A stretch of 64,000 bases of DNA from WLWS01 sp965243105 (GTDB lineage Bacteria; Pseudomonadota; Gammaproteobacteria; Eutrophobiales; Eutrophobiaceae): assembly GCA_965243105.1 (NCBI GenBank), contig CBDEUC010000001.1, forward strand, positions 372,001-436,000, in the 5' to 3' direction. The translations under genes were made by a program, and so were the position numbers. Every line of letters begins with the position of its first letter. Position 1 is the stretch's first letter. Shown one piece after another: positions 1-6,610 of this stretch. A model generated the notes under the pieces. The model was not told where the DNA came from and did not search any database. It worked only from the letters and a program-made list of their open reading frames with translations.

Positions 1-250
1 AATCATCCATCTTGCCGTAGTCTGTTTTACGTCCAAGAAAGGATTGCCAGATAGGGCTGAAGGCCAGCTCTTCCTCGAAACGAGCTTCAAACCATTCATT
101 GATACGTTCACTTTCACTTTTTTCCGTTACTACAGTTTCTGTAGCGGGGGCAGCCGTTTCAGTGCTGGTATCGGTGCTAGCGGGTGCAGGTGCTTTTTCA
201 CACCCGGCGCCAAGAAATGCTGTGAGCAGCACAATAAGCAATTGCCGCAT
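1..250 (-). CDS. DUF885-type lipoprotein, 5' part only
   Basis: The reading frame on the minus strand starts with ATG at 250-248, nine bases after a GGGAG ribosome binding site (259-263), and is still open at the window edge; 83 codons are visible. The N-terminus is a lipoprotein signal peptide: a short MRQ start, a hydrophobic LLIVLLTAFLGAG stretch and a lipobox ending in Cys17 (LGAGC). A Thr/Ala/Pro-rich linker follows, then the segment RINEWFEARFEEELAFSP and a later SFLGRKTDYGKMDD, which resembles the start of secreted DUF885 proteins. These are putative metallohydrolases of unproven activity. Family assignment rests on this short piece only. The gene points away from the tRNA-Leu insertion, whose distal repeat lies about 215 bases upstream of its start. 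Confidence 0.6.
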   Translation of the reverse strand, partial: MRQLLIVLLTAFLGAGCEKAPAPASTDTSTETAAPATETVVTEKSESERINEWFEARFEEELAFSPIWQSFLGRKTDYGKMDD

Positions 251-464
251 TTTTTATTCTCCCAAATCGATTAATCGGTGGATTGTATTGAACTGTCATC
301 CACAATGAAAGTCACTCGGACAGGCGAATAATACTGTTACGGGTCTGCCTCGCAGGCGTTTTTTCGTTAAAGCGAGCCTATTTGGAGATAAACCTGTTAG
401 ACTAGGATGTGTAAGAGTACTGGATCGAAGTTTTACTGCAGATAGAAGACCCTGTTTATTTAGA

Positions 465-487
465 TGGTGCCCAGGAGAGGACTTGAA
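465..487 (+). repeat. Distal att-like direct repeat of tRNA-Leu 3' end
   Basis: Identical over 23 bases to 2587-2609 in the tRNA-Leu gene, same orientation. Homology stops abruptly: base 464 is A against G, and base 488 is A against C. It is too short to be a functional tRNA. Read as the distal attachment-site half left by integration. Confidence 0.8.
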
Positions 488-551
488 ACTATTTCGGGTT
501 CGCAATATACGTCTTAATAATCAATGACATATCTGAGTCGCGATATTCCGC

Positions 552-568
552 GGGACCCCAAAGGGACT
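552..568 (+). repeat. Two phased GGGACC-type boxes, distal end of element
   Basis: GGGACC at 552-557 and GGGACT at 563-568, 11 bp apart, on the + strand, about 65 bp inside the distal repeat. The same boxes, in the same orientation, occur four times at the tRNA end of the element. The near-helical spacing suggests a multimeric DNA-binding protein such as a recombinase arm-site binder or directionality factor. Confidence 0.55.
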
Positions 569-642
569 GAGATAACAATAAAATCTGTACAACTTTTAAC
601 GTAAAAAGCATACGGATTTCAGAGTTAGCGGGATATTTGGTA

Positions 643-1218
643 TCACGCTAGATGTTCCATAAGAAGGCCCTTCATTTTGTTACTTTTCGTAATGAATTGT
701 TCGCAGTGAGTCGTAAATAATTTTACTACTCCGTCTTTGTTGTTTTCTAATTCGTTTGTAAATCGTTTTTCGTCTTCGTTTAGCTCACAGAGATAGTATC
801 TGAGCGCCGGTATGGGTGCTGACATGCCGTCCATATCAGATCTTTGATAGAAAGCGGTGATGAAAAGTTCGCTATGGTGATTTGAATTCCTTAGCTTGGT
901 AATGACTTTGTGTTCAAGAGTTACAGGCTGAATTATGTTAGTTCGGGCATCATCAAGATTTAAATCAAACGCACGGTTAATATTGGTGTAAACGCGACGT
1001 TGTTTTTCTATGTAGTTGTGAGATTTTTCAAGATAACTCTCGACAAGAGATTCCCACTTTAATTCTTCAGTCATGCCTACGCCGGTATAGCGATTAAAAA
1101 TCTCATATTTCAGGAATAATTCAAAAAACTGAATTATTTCTACGCAACTTCGTTTTAGCATGTAGCCGTAATGCACAAAAGCAATTTGTATTTTTTCTTC
1201 AGCTTCTCTTTTTTTCAT
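643..1218 (-). CDS. Unrecognised 191-residue protein of the tRNA-Leu element
   Basis: I do not recognise this protein. It reads as a soluble, largely alpha-helical 191-residue chain, with a charged N-terminus (MKKREAEEKIQIAFVHYGYM), aromatic-rich helices (EIIQFFELFLKYEIFNRY) and a Lys/Glu-rich C-terminal half. No signal peptide, membrane helix, nuclease or ATPase motif is visible. It lies 28 bp after the 337-residue membrane protein gene on the same strand, so the two are probably cotranscribed. No strong ribosome binding site precedes its ATG, which fits reinitiation or weak translation. Codon use is AT-rich like the rest of the element and unlike the neighbouring housekeeping genes. The location makes a cargo role such as defence or stability possible, but that is inference from context only. 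Confidence 0.65.
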   Translation of the reverse strand: MKKREAEEKIQIAFVHYGYMLKRSCVEIIQFFELFLKYEIFNRYTGVGMTEELKWESLVESYLEKSHNYIEKQRRVYTNINRAFDLNLDDARTNIIQPVTLEHKVITKLRNSNHHSELFITAFYQRSDMDGMSAPIPALRYYLCELNEDEKRFTNELENNKDGVVKLFTTHCEQFITKSNKMKGLLMEHLA

Positions 1219-1246
1219 GGATAACTACAAATATAAGATTCCTGAG

Positions 1247-2260
1247 TTAACCTCTGTTAACTGGCTTAGTGAATAATTCAACAGCTTGTTGAACCGCGTT
1301 TTGCCCAATCATACTATCCTTAGTATACCCAGTCCCCTGCGGTCCAAATATACAGGCAGCTGCGTGAACCAAAATTACTTCACTGTTTGGAGTATCGCCA
1401 GCTGCGTCAACTAGTGCCTTGTAGGTAAGAAGCGCGTTTTGTCGATGTCTATCGACAACCTGGTTGTGTTTGTGCGCATTGTAATTTCGTATGCACACGA
1501 ATAAGTATGTTGAGATGACAACGAAGATTAAAACTTTTGAAATTGCGATATGAAAGGGATCTGCTTCCTGAAGCCAGGGGATCAAGTGAAAAAATAGACT
1601 GCTGACTGCGTAACCCCCCAATATACCGCCAGTGATCAATATTCGAGTATGCCAAGTATCGGCATCTTCCTTGTGTTTTTTTACTGATGAATCGAAATGG
1701 ACAGCTTGTTGTGATACTCCTAACTCGCCAGCCGCTTGGCGAACACTTTCAAGCATGGAGTTTACACTTGATTCAGCCTTTGTAATTCGTTCAACAATTT
1801 CATTCGTATTTGATTCAATTTGCTCGATTGCACCTTTTGCCTCCTTTTCTAGTCGGCCGAAGTCTGTAACACGCTGAGCGGAATATGCAATGATTGGCTG
1901 AAGAGTATCAAACACAGTTTGATAATGGTCTGTCAGGTTGGCCAGCAATGCTGTACGTGTACCTGCAGCGTTTTCTTGTGTGGATGTAAAATCCAGTATG
2001 TCAGTAAATAACTTGTAGTGCTGTTCGGCAGTCTGAGTTAGTCGTACTAAATTTCGTTCTGGAAAATCACTTAATGCATCTAATGCAATTTGGCCATACA
2101 AATTAATTATTTTCTCTGCCGGCTCGACAGCTTCACCGAATGATAATGCACGGCCCAAATCAGCTTCTCTGACAAGTGAGTTTGCATCGAACTCCTTAAT
2201 TTTTCTGATTACATCAAGAGCTGTATCTAATTTTGTCTCTGGTGGGTTTTCATCAGCCAT
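1247..2260 (-). CDS. Coiled-coil membrane protein of the tRNA-Leu element
   Basis: A 337-residue protein starting at an ATG with a near-perfect Shine-Dalgarno sequence (AAGGAGGTG, with five bases TTCAA before the ATG). Residues 1-195 look helical and coiled-coil-like (for example GRLEKEAKGAIEQIESNTNE and ERITKAESSVNSMLESVRQA). Two adjacent hydrophobic segments at roughly 205-230 (ILITGGILGGYAVSSLFF) and 240-260 (AISKVLIFVVISTYLFVCI) would form a hairpin in the inner membrane. The C-terminal tail contains HKHNQVVDRHRQNALLTYKA and ACIFGPQGTGYTKD. From memory, proteins with this type of tail occur as hypothetical membrane proteins in accessory and defence-rich regions; I cannot verify that here. 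It is the first gene of a two-gene unit. The membrane-sensor layout would suit an abortive-infection effector, but no catalytic domain is seen. Confidence 0.7.
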   Translation of the reverse strand: MADENPPETKLDTALDVIRKIKEFDANSLVREADLGRALSFGEAVEPAEKIINLYGQIALDALSDFPERNLVRLTQTAEQHYKLFTDILDFTSTQENAAGTRTALLANLTDHYQTVFDTLQPIIAYSAQRVTDFGRLEKEAKGAIEQIESNTNEIVERITKAESSVNSMLESVRQAAGELGVSQQAVHFDSSVKKHKEDADTWHTRILITGGILGGYAVSSLFFHLIPWLQEADPFHIAISKVLIFVVISTYLFVCIRNYNAHKHNQVVDRHRQNALLTYKALVDAAGDTPNSEVILVHAAACIFGPQGTGYTKDSMIGQNAVQQAVELFTKPVNRG

Positions 2261-2586
2261 TTGAACACCTCCTTCGTTCTCTAGCGTCTAAAAAGAATCA
2301 ATACAATAAAGCACAATAACCCGTAGAGGTAGTTATCCTCCACGGGGTTTTTCCTCGCAAACATCAAATTGTATTGTAAGTCCCCAATTACTAAAGATAA
2401 TTAGTTGTTCGTGAGTAAATTAGGGTCGAAGGTAAAAATCTAGCCAAATACTGCGGGACCCCAGCGGGACCATAACGGGACCAAAGGGACCAAAAACAGA
2501 TGATTTTGAGAAAATGGAGAATTTCAGAAAAATCTTTGAAACGCAGGTATACTGCGTGTTTTAGAGTTTAGGATCAATTTTTGCAG
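2261..2586. other. Gene-free tRNA-proximal end of element
   Basis: This stretch holds the upstream region of the 1247-2260 gene and an imperfect hairpin at 2318-2349. The hairpin arms are AACCCGTAGAGG and CCTCCACGGGGTT with loop TAGTTAT, followed by T residues, so it is oriented like a + strand terminator. It also holds four GGGACC boxes between 2455 and 2491. I see no reading frame of note between 2350 and 2586. Confidence 0.6.
2455..2491 (+). repeat. Four phased GGGACC boxes, tRNA-proximal end
   Basis: GGGACC occurs at 2455-2460, 2466-2471, 2477-2482 and 2486-2491, spaced 11, 11 and 9 bp. Each is preceded by a short variable linker. Two further copies lie at the other end of the element (552-568) in the same orientation. 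The spacing places the boxes on nearly one face of the helix, as for iterated binding sites of an integrase, excisionase or regulator. Confidence 0.65.
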
Positions 2587-2673
2587 TGGTGCCCAGGAGA
2601 GGACTTGAACCTCCACGGGGTTACCCCCACTAGCACCTGAAGCTAGCGCGTCTACCAATTCCGCCACCTGGGC
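2587..2673 (-). tRNA. tRNA-Leu (anticodon CAG)
   Basis: The reverse complement begins GCCCAGGTGGCGGAATTGG and ends CTCCTGGGCACCA, giving a 7-bp acceptor stem (GCCCAGG/CCTGGGC), discriminator A and an encoded CCA. The D-arm carries GGTAGACGC. The anticodon stem CTAGC/GCTAG closes the loop TTCAGGT, so the anticodon is CAG, reading CUG leucine codons. A long variable arm (class II) is present (TGGGGGTAACCCCG), and the T-loop reads GGTTCAAGTCC. Total length is 87 nt. The 3' end is the insertion point of the small element to its left. Confidence 0.95.
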
Positions 2674-2724
2674 ACAAATACAGGACTTTCAAAGAACGGC
2701 GGACTTTACCTATCCCCCCTTTTA

Positions 2725-4893
2725 ATGTCAACGAATCAACACCGGATGAGAGAAAAAAACAAGAAGAAACAAGCATACACAGTGGTAATACCCGCGCGGG
2801 AAGACATCATGAGTTTTCTGCAGGAGTCGGGTGGTCCCTGCGACCTGGCAACTATCGCCCGAGGCCTGAAAGTCAAAAACCAGGCGCAAAGGGAAGCACT
2901 CAGCAAGAGACTTTCCGCCATGGTCAGGGATGGTCAGCTTATACGAAACCGTCGTGAAGGCTACGGTCTGCTGGACAAGATGGATCTCGTGGCCGGGAAA
3001 GTGATTGGTCACCCGGATGGATATGGATTTGTTGTCCCCGACGCGGAAAAGGGCAACGATCTCTACCTCAGTGCGAAAGAAATGCGTACTGCCATGCACG
3101 GCGACAGGGTCGCGGTGCGGGTCTCGAATATCGACAGGAAAGGCCGCCGGGAAGGGAAGCTCGTCGAAATACTTGAAAGGGCCAATACCCAGGTCGTTGG
3201 TCGCTACTACCAGGAGGGCCCGGTCAGCTTTGTCGTACCGGATAATCGACGTATTAGCCAGGATATCATTATCACCGGACGTAAACGGCCGTCTATAAAA
3301 AAGGGCGACGTGGTGATTGCAGAAATCACCAAGCAACCGGACAAGCATACCCAGCCCCTCGGAAAAATTATCGAGGTGCTTGGCCGGCCGGACCAGGCCG
3401 GTATGGCTGCTGAAATAGCCATTCGCTCCTTTGACTTGCCACACCTGTGGCCGGATGAAGTGGAATCCGAGATTGCCGGGCTTGATGAAGACCAGGCACC
3501 GGGTCCCGGTGGCAGGCTTGATCTCAGGGAATTACCCTTTGTCACTATCGATGGCGAAGATGCGCGCGATTTTGACGATGCTGTTTACTGTGAAAAGCAG
3601 GGTTCGGGCTGGCGCCTGATGGTGGCCATCGCGGATGTATCGCACTACGTCAGGCCGGGAACTGCACTGGACCGGGAAGCGGAAAAACGCGGTACGTCGG
3701 TTTACTTCCCCGCGCGTGTCGTCCCGATGCTTCCTGAAATTCTTTCCAATGGCCTGTGTTCCCTCAATCCAAAGGTCGACCGGCTTGTCATGGTTTGCGA
3801 AATGCACATTGGCAAGAAAGGCAAAATCCAGCGTTACAGGTTTCACGAAGGCATAATTTGCTCGGCGGCCAGGCTGACCTACACCGAGATGGCCAACCTC
3901 GTCGTTGATAAAAAGGCGGCTGCAAGGAAAAAACGCAAGGGCCTGGTGAGTGGGCTGGATCGACTGTACCAGCTATACAAGACTATGCATCAACAACGGC
4001 AGCGTAACGGGTTACTGGAGTTTGATTCAACCGAGCCAAAGATGATTTTCGACAAGCAGGGTCGAATCAGCAAGATCGAAGCCACCGTGAGAAATGATGC
4101 GCATCGTCTTATCGAGGAATTTATGCTCGCCGCAAACGTTTGTGCGGCAGAGTTCCTGCTGGAGAAACAGCTACCGGCCCTGTATCGCAACCATGAAACC
4201 CCGGCCGAGGAAAAACTGGGCGACCTGCGCGATTTCCTCAAGGAGCTCGGTCTGAATCTTGGCGGAAAGGACAAGCCAAGGGCAAGTCATTATTCGAAAT
4301 TGCTGGAGCAGGTTAATAATCGCAACGACTCACACTTGATAAAAACCGTGCTGCTACGCAGCCTGCCACTGGCGGTATATGAAAGCCGCAATGCCGGGCA
4401 TTTTGGCCTGGCGTTTGAAGCCTACAGCCATTTTACGTCTCCCATTCGCCGTTATCCTGACCTGCTAGTACACCGGGCCATACGTCACCTGGTGCGAGGT
4501 GGAAAAAGAAAGTCATATGCCTACGGTGCGAAGAAAATGCAGGCGCTGGGAGAACACTGCAGCATGACCGAGCGACGGGCCGAGGAAGCCTCGAGAGACG
4601 TTGAACAGCGCCTGAAATGCGAGTTTATGCATGATCGAGTGGGCGAGGTCTTTGAGGGCACGATCACCTCGGTAACTTCCTTTGGCCTGTTTGTTGAACT
4701 TGACCAGGTTTATGTTGAAGGCCTGGTACACGTGACTGCCTTGCCCGGTGACTATTACCACCATGATGAAATCGGTCATCGCCTGCAGGGTGAAGCGAGT
4801 GGCCGAAGCTACCGGCTGGGCGAACGGCTCAAGGTCAGCATTTTGCGTGTCAGTGTTGATGAAAAGAAAGTGGACTTCGAGCTGGCGAGTTAG
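2725..4893 (+). CDS. rnr: Ribonuclease R
   Basis: RNase R is a processive 3'-5' exoribonuclease that degrades structured RNA and helps mature rRNA and tmRNA. The 722-residue protein has the family order: an N-terminal winged-helix region (EDIMSFLQESGGPCDLATIA), OB cold-shock domains (residues about 90-240), the RNB catalytic domain with the acidic metal-binding motif DGEDARDFDDAVYCE, and a C-terminal S1 domain (GEVFEGTITSVTSFGLFVEL). It is shorter than the E. coli enzyme (about 810 residues) because it stops just after S1 and lacks the Lys-rich tail. The first ATG at 2725 has no clear ribosome binding site; the ATG at 2746 is a possible alternative. rlmB follows six bases later, as in many gammaproteobacteria, so the two are cotranscribed. 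Confidence 0.95.
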   Translation: MSTNQHRMREKNKKKQAYTVVIPAREDIMSFLQESGGPCDLATIARGLKVKNQAQREALSKRLSAMVRDGQLIRNRREGYGLLDKMDLVAGKVIGHPDGYGFVVPDAEKGNDLYLSAKEMRTAMHGDRVAVRVSNIDRKGRREGKLVEILERANTQVVGRYYQEGPVSFVVPDNRRISQDIIITGRKRPSIKKGDVVIAEITKQPDKHTQPLGKIIEVLGRPDQAGMAAEIAIRSFDLPHLWPDEVESEIAGLDEDQAPGPGGRLDLRELPFVTIDGEDARDFDDAVYCEKQGSGWRLMVAIADVSHYVRPGTALDREAEKRGTSVYFPARVVPMLPEILSNGLCSLNPKVDRLVMVCEMHIGKKGKIQRYRFHEGIICSAARLTYTEMANLVVDKKAAARKKRKGLVSGLDRLYQLYKTMHQQRQRNGLLEFDSTEPKMIFDKQGRISKIEATVRNDAHRLIEEFMLAANVCAAEFLLEKQLPALYRNHETPAEEKLGDLRDFLKELGLNLGGKDKPRASHYSKLLEQVNNRNDSHLIKTVLLRSLPLAVYESRNAGHFGLAFEAYSHFTSPIRRYPDLLVHRAIRHLVRGGKRKSYAYGAKKMQALGEHCSMTERRAEEASRDVEQRLKCEFMHDRVGEVFEGTITSVTSFGLFVELDQVYVEGLVHVTALPGDYYHHDEIGHRLQGEASGRSYRLGERLKVSILRVSVDEKKVDFELAS

Positions 4894-4898
4894 TATCC

Positions 4899-5651
4899 AT
4901 GGCGACGGATAACACCAGGGTAATCTACGGGCTGCACACGGTTCGGCACACCCTGCAGAAAAATCCCGGGGAACTGGTCGAGGTCCGCGTGCAGGCGGGT
5001 AAAAAGCGTTCAGCCGAACTTGAGATATTGCTTGGACGGCTGGGAAAAAGTGGCGTGCCAATCCTCGAGTGTTCCCGTGAAGAACTGGACGAGCTGACTG
5101 GTTCCACGCGGCACCAGGGCATAGTTGGAAATATCAGGCGCACTGCACAGGATAAGCAGGAAGATCTTTCCGGGCTCCTGGCAAACGCCGACAAAGCCCT
5201 GCTTCTGCTGGTGCTGGACGGTATCCAGGACCCGCATAATCTCGGTGCCTGCCTGCGTGCGGCAAACGCGGCCGGTGTGGACGGGGTCATCATGGCTCGG
5301 GATAACGCCGCCCCGATCAATGCCACGGTGAGCAAGGTAGCCAGCGGAGCTGCTGAGAATACAACGATTTACAGGGTGACCAATATTGCGCGAACCCTGA
5401 GGGAGATGCAGTCTGCCGGTGTCTGGACCGTGGGTACTGACAGCGAGGGGGAAAAGGAGCTTTTCGACCTTGATCTAAGCGTCTCAACGGCCATCGTGAT
5501 GGGGGCAGAGGGCAAGGGGCTACGGCAAAATACTCGCAAGCATTGTGATCACCTGGTGCGACTGCCGATGCACGGGGTGGTTGAGAGCCTGAATGTGTCC
5601 GTGGCCACCGGGATCTGTCTTTACGAGGTGCTACGCCAGCGAAGACCCTGA
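4899..5651 (+). CDS. rlmB: 23S rRNA (guanosine-2251-2'-O)-methyltransferase RlmB
   Basis: A SpoU-class (SPOUT, trefoil-knot) methyltransferase that 2'-O-methylates G2251 in the peptidyl-transferase P-loop of 23S rRNA. The N-terminal 75 residues form the substrate-binding domain (RVIYGLHTVRHTLQKNP). The three SpoU motifs are visible: LDGIQDPHNLGACLRAAN, then MGAEGKGLRQ, and LPMHGVVESLNVSVATGICL, the last forming the SAM-binding knot. Length 250 is normal. It lies five bases after the rnr stop codon, matching the conserved rnr-rlmB pairing. A promoter for the S6 operon lies immediately downstream. Confidence 0.95.
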   Translation: MATDNTRVIYGLHTVRHTLQKNPGELVEVRVQAGKKRSAELEILLGRLGKSGVPILECSREELDELTGSTRHQGIVGNIRRTAQDKQEDLSGLLANADKALLLLVLDGIQDPHNLGACLRAANAAGVDGVIMARDNAAPINATVSKVASGAAENTTIYRVTNIARTLREMQSAGVWTVGTDSEGEKELFDLDLSVSTAIVMGAEGKGLRQNTRKHCDHLVRLPMHGVVESLNVSVATGICLYEVLRQRRP

Positions 5652-5678
5652 AAAACCGACATTTTTTAGCAAATATCT

Positions 5679-5707
5679 TTGCAAGAACGGTCCGAATCCA
5701 CTAGAAT
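5679..5707 (+). promoter_or_regulatory. Sigma-70 type promoter of the S6 operon
   Basis: A -35 box TTGCAA (5679-5684) and a -10 box TAGAAT (5702-5707) are separated by an ideal 17-bp spacer. Transcription would start near 5714, giving a leader of about 84 nt before rpsF that contains the hairpin described next. Confidence 0.6.
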
Positions 5708-5752
5708 CCTGCGCCCTTACAGCCTGTTTAGCCTGTAATCTTATTAATCCTT

Positions 5753-5777
5753 GCCTCACCGCTCGCAAACGGGAGGC
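5753..5777 (+). promoter_or_regulatory. Candidate S6:S18 autoregulatory leader hairpin
   Basis: Just before the rpsF ribosome binding site, GCCTC (5753-5757) pairs with GAGGC (5773-5777). An unpaired A precedes CCG (5759-5761), which can pair with CGG (5770-5772) around the loop CTCGCAAA. rpsF leaders in many bacteria contain a hairpin presenting a CCG trinucleotide that is bound by the S6:S18 complex to repress translation. Position and the CCG agree with that motif; the assignment is by inspection only. Confidence 0.5.
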
Positions 5778-5797
5778 TTTATCCATGAGGACATACA

Positions 5798-6289
5798 ATG
5801 CGACATTATGAAATTGTGTTCCTGGTCCATCCTGACCAGAGCGAACAGGTCTCCGCCATGATTGAACGCTACCGCGCGATCATCGACACCGGCGGCGGCG
5901 CCATCCACCGACTCGAAGACTGGGGCAGACGCCAGCTGGCTTATCCCATCAACAAGGTTCACAAGGCACACTATGTCCTGATGAACATTGAATGTGATGC
6001 CGAAGTGCTTGAGCAAATTAACAGTGCCTTCCGTTTTAACGACGCCGTCATACGCAATCTCGTGATCAAGAGAGACAGTGCCGTTACCGAGCCATCTCCA
6101 CTGGTGAAAAGTGCAGAGGAAGAGCAGGAAAAAGCCACCTTTGATGCCGACAGTGAAAACTTCTCCGACGAGCATGATGCCGAATCCAACGAAGATGACA
6201 GCATTGATGCCGATGAAGGCAGCGAGGAAGAAACTGCGGAAGTTGCTGCTGCTGAAACTGAAGAAAAGACAGACGGCGAACCGGCCTGA
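5798..6289 (+). CDS. rpsF: 30S ribosomal protein S6 with long acidic tail
   Basis: S6 binds the central domain of 16S rRNA as a heterodimer with S18. Residues 1-95 are canonical (MRHYEIVFLVHPDQSEQV, DWGRRQLAYPINKVHKAHYV, RFNDAVIRNLVIKRDSAVTE). The remaining roughly 65 residues are extremely Asp/Glu-rich with almost no hydrophobic residues (AEEEQEKATFDADSEN, NEDDSIDADEGSEEE), so the protein is about 30 residues longer than E. coli S6. In E. coli, RimK adds glutamates to S6 after translation; here an acidic tail is genetically encoded. A GAGGA ribosome binding site precedes the ATG. First gene of an rpsF-rpsR-membrane protein-rplI cluster. Confidence 0.95.
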   Translation: MRHYEIVFLVHPDQSEQVSAMIERYRAIIDTGGGAIHRLEDWGRRQLAYPINKVHKAHYVLMNIECDAEVLEQINSAFRFNDAVIRNLVIKRDSAVTEPSPLVKSAEEEQEKATFDADSENFSDEHDAESNEDDSIDADEGSEEETAEVAAAETEEKTDGEPA

Positions 6290-6327
6290 TCTGACACACA
6301 TACAAGAGAATTCCCTGGAGAAATATT

Positions 6328-6552
6328 ATGTCCCGTTATTTTCGTCGTAAGCGCTATTGCCGTTTTACAGCAGAAGGAGTCGATGAGATCGATTACAAGG
6401 ACCTGTCAACGCTCAAGGCCTATATCACTGAAACCGGCAAGATCGTCCCGAGCCGTATTTCAGGTACAAAAGCCCGTTACCAGCGTCAATTGTCCACTGC
6501 TATCAAGCGTGCCCGATACCTGGCATTAATTCCCTATAGCGACGCACACTAG
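6328..6552 (+). CDS. rpsR: 30S ribosomal protein S18
   Basis: A 74-residue protein with the S18 signature: an N-terminal FRRKRYCRFT segment, the core EIDYKDLSTLKAYITETGKI, VPSRISGTKARYQRQLS, and the Lys/Arg-rich end AIKRARYLALIPYS. S18 pairs with S6 on the platform of the small subunit. It lies 38 bp after rpsF with a GGAG ribosome binding site ahead of the ATG. Length and sequence are ordinary. Confidence 0.97.
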   Translation: MSRYFRRKRYCRFTAEGVDEIDYKDLSTLKAYITETGKIVPSRISGTKARYQRQLSTAIKRARYLALIPYSDAH

Positions 6553-6610
6553 GTGCTGAAGCGGCCCATCAAGTTACAAGGGCCGGACAATACGGGATAG
6601 TTATAGCGGT

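Larger units (their letters stand above)
251..642. other. Intergenic region with distal att repeat and GGGACC boxes
   Basis: No convincing gene. It holds the upstream region of the lipoprotein gene (251 to about 460), the distal copy of the 23-bp tRNA-Leu end (465-487), and two GGGACC/GGGACT boxes 11 bp apart (552-557 and 563-568). A short GCCT/AGGC hairpin followed by six T (about 350-366) points along the + strand but has no + gene before it. Composition becomes visibly AT-rich to the right of the repeat. Confidence 0.6.
465..2609. mobile_element. Small integrated element at the tRNA-Leu 3' end, no recombinase
   Basis: The last 23 bases of the tRNA-Leu gene (2587-2609 on the + strand, beginning TGGTGCCCAGG) recur perfectly and in the same orientation at 465-487. 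This is the classical footprint of site-specific integration into a tRNA 3' end: the intact tRNA lies at one end and a duplicated tail at the other. The enclosed 2.1 kb is visibly more AT-rich than its surroundings. It holds two minus-strand genes (643-1218 and 1247-2260) and GGGACC boxes in near-helical phase just inside both ends. Neither protein shows integrase or resolvase motifs. It may be a deletion remnant, or a non-autonomous element moved by an integrase supplied in trans. The repeat and boxes are seen directly; mobility is inferred. Confidence 0.75.

Noticed and set aside
348..367. A hairpin plus T-run resembling an intrinsic terminator
   Set aside because: The stem is only about four base pairs and no + strand gene precedes it.
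465..487. A second tRNA-Leu gene
   Set aside because: Only 23 bases of the 3' end match; no anticodon arm or 5' half follows. It is an att half-site.
296..505. A 69-codon minus-strand frame
   Set aside because: It runs through the att repeat, has no ribosome binding site and no recognisable features.
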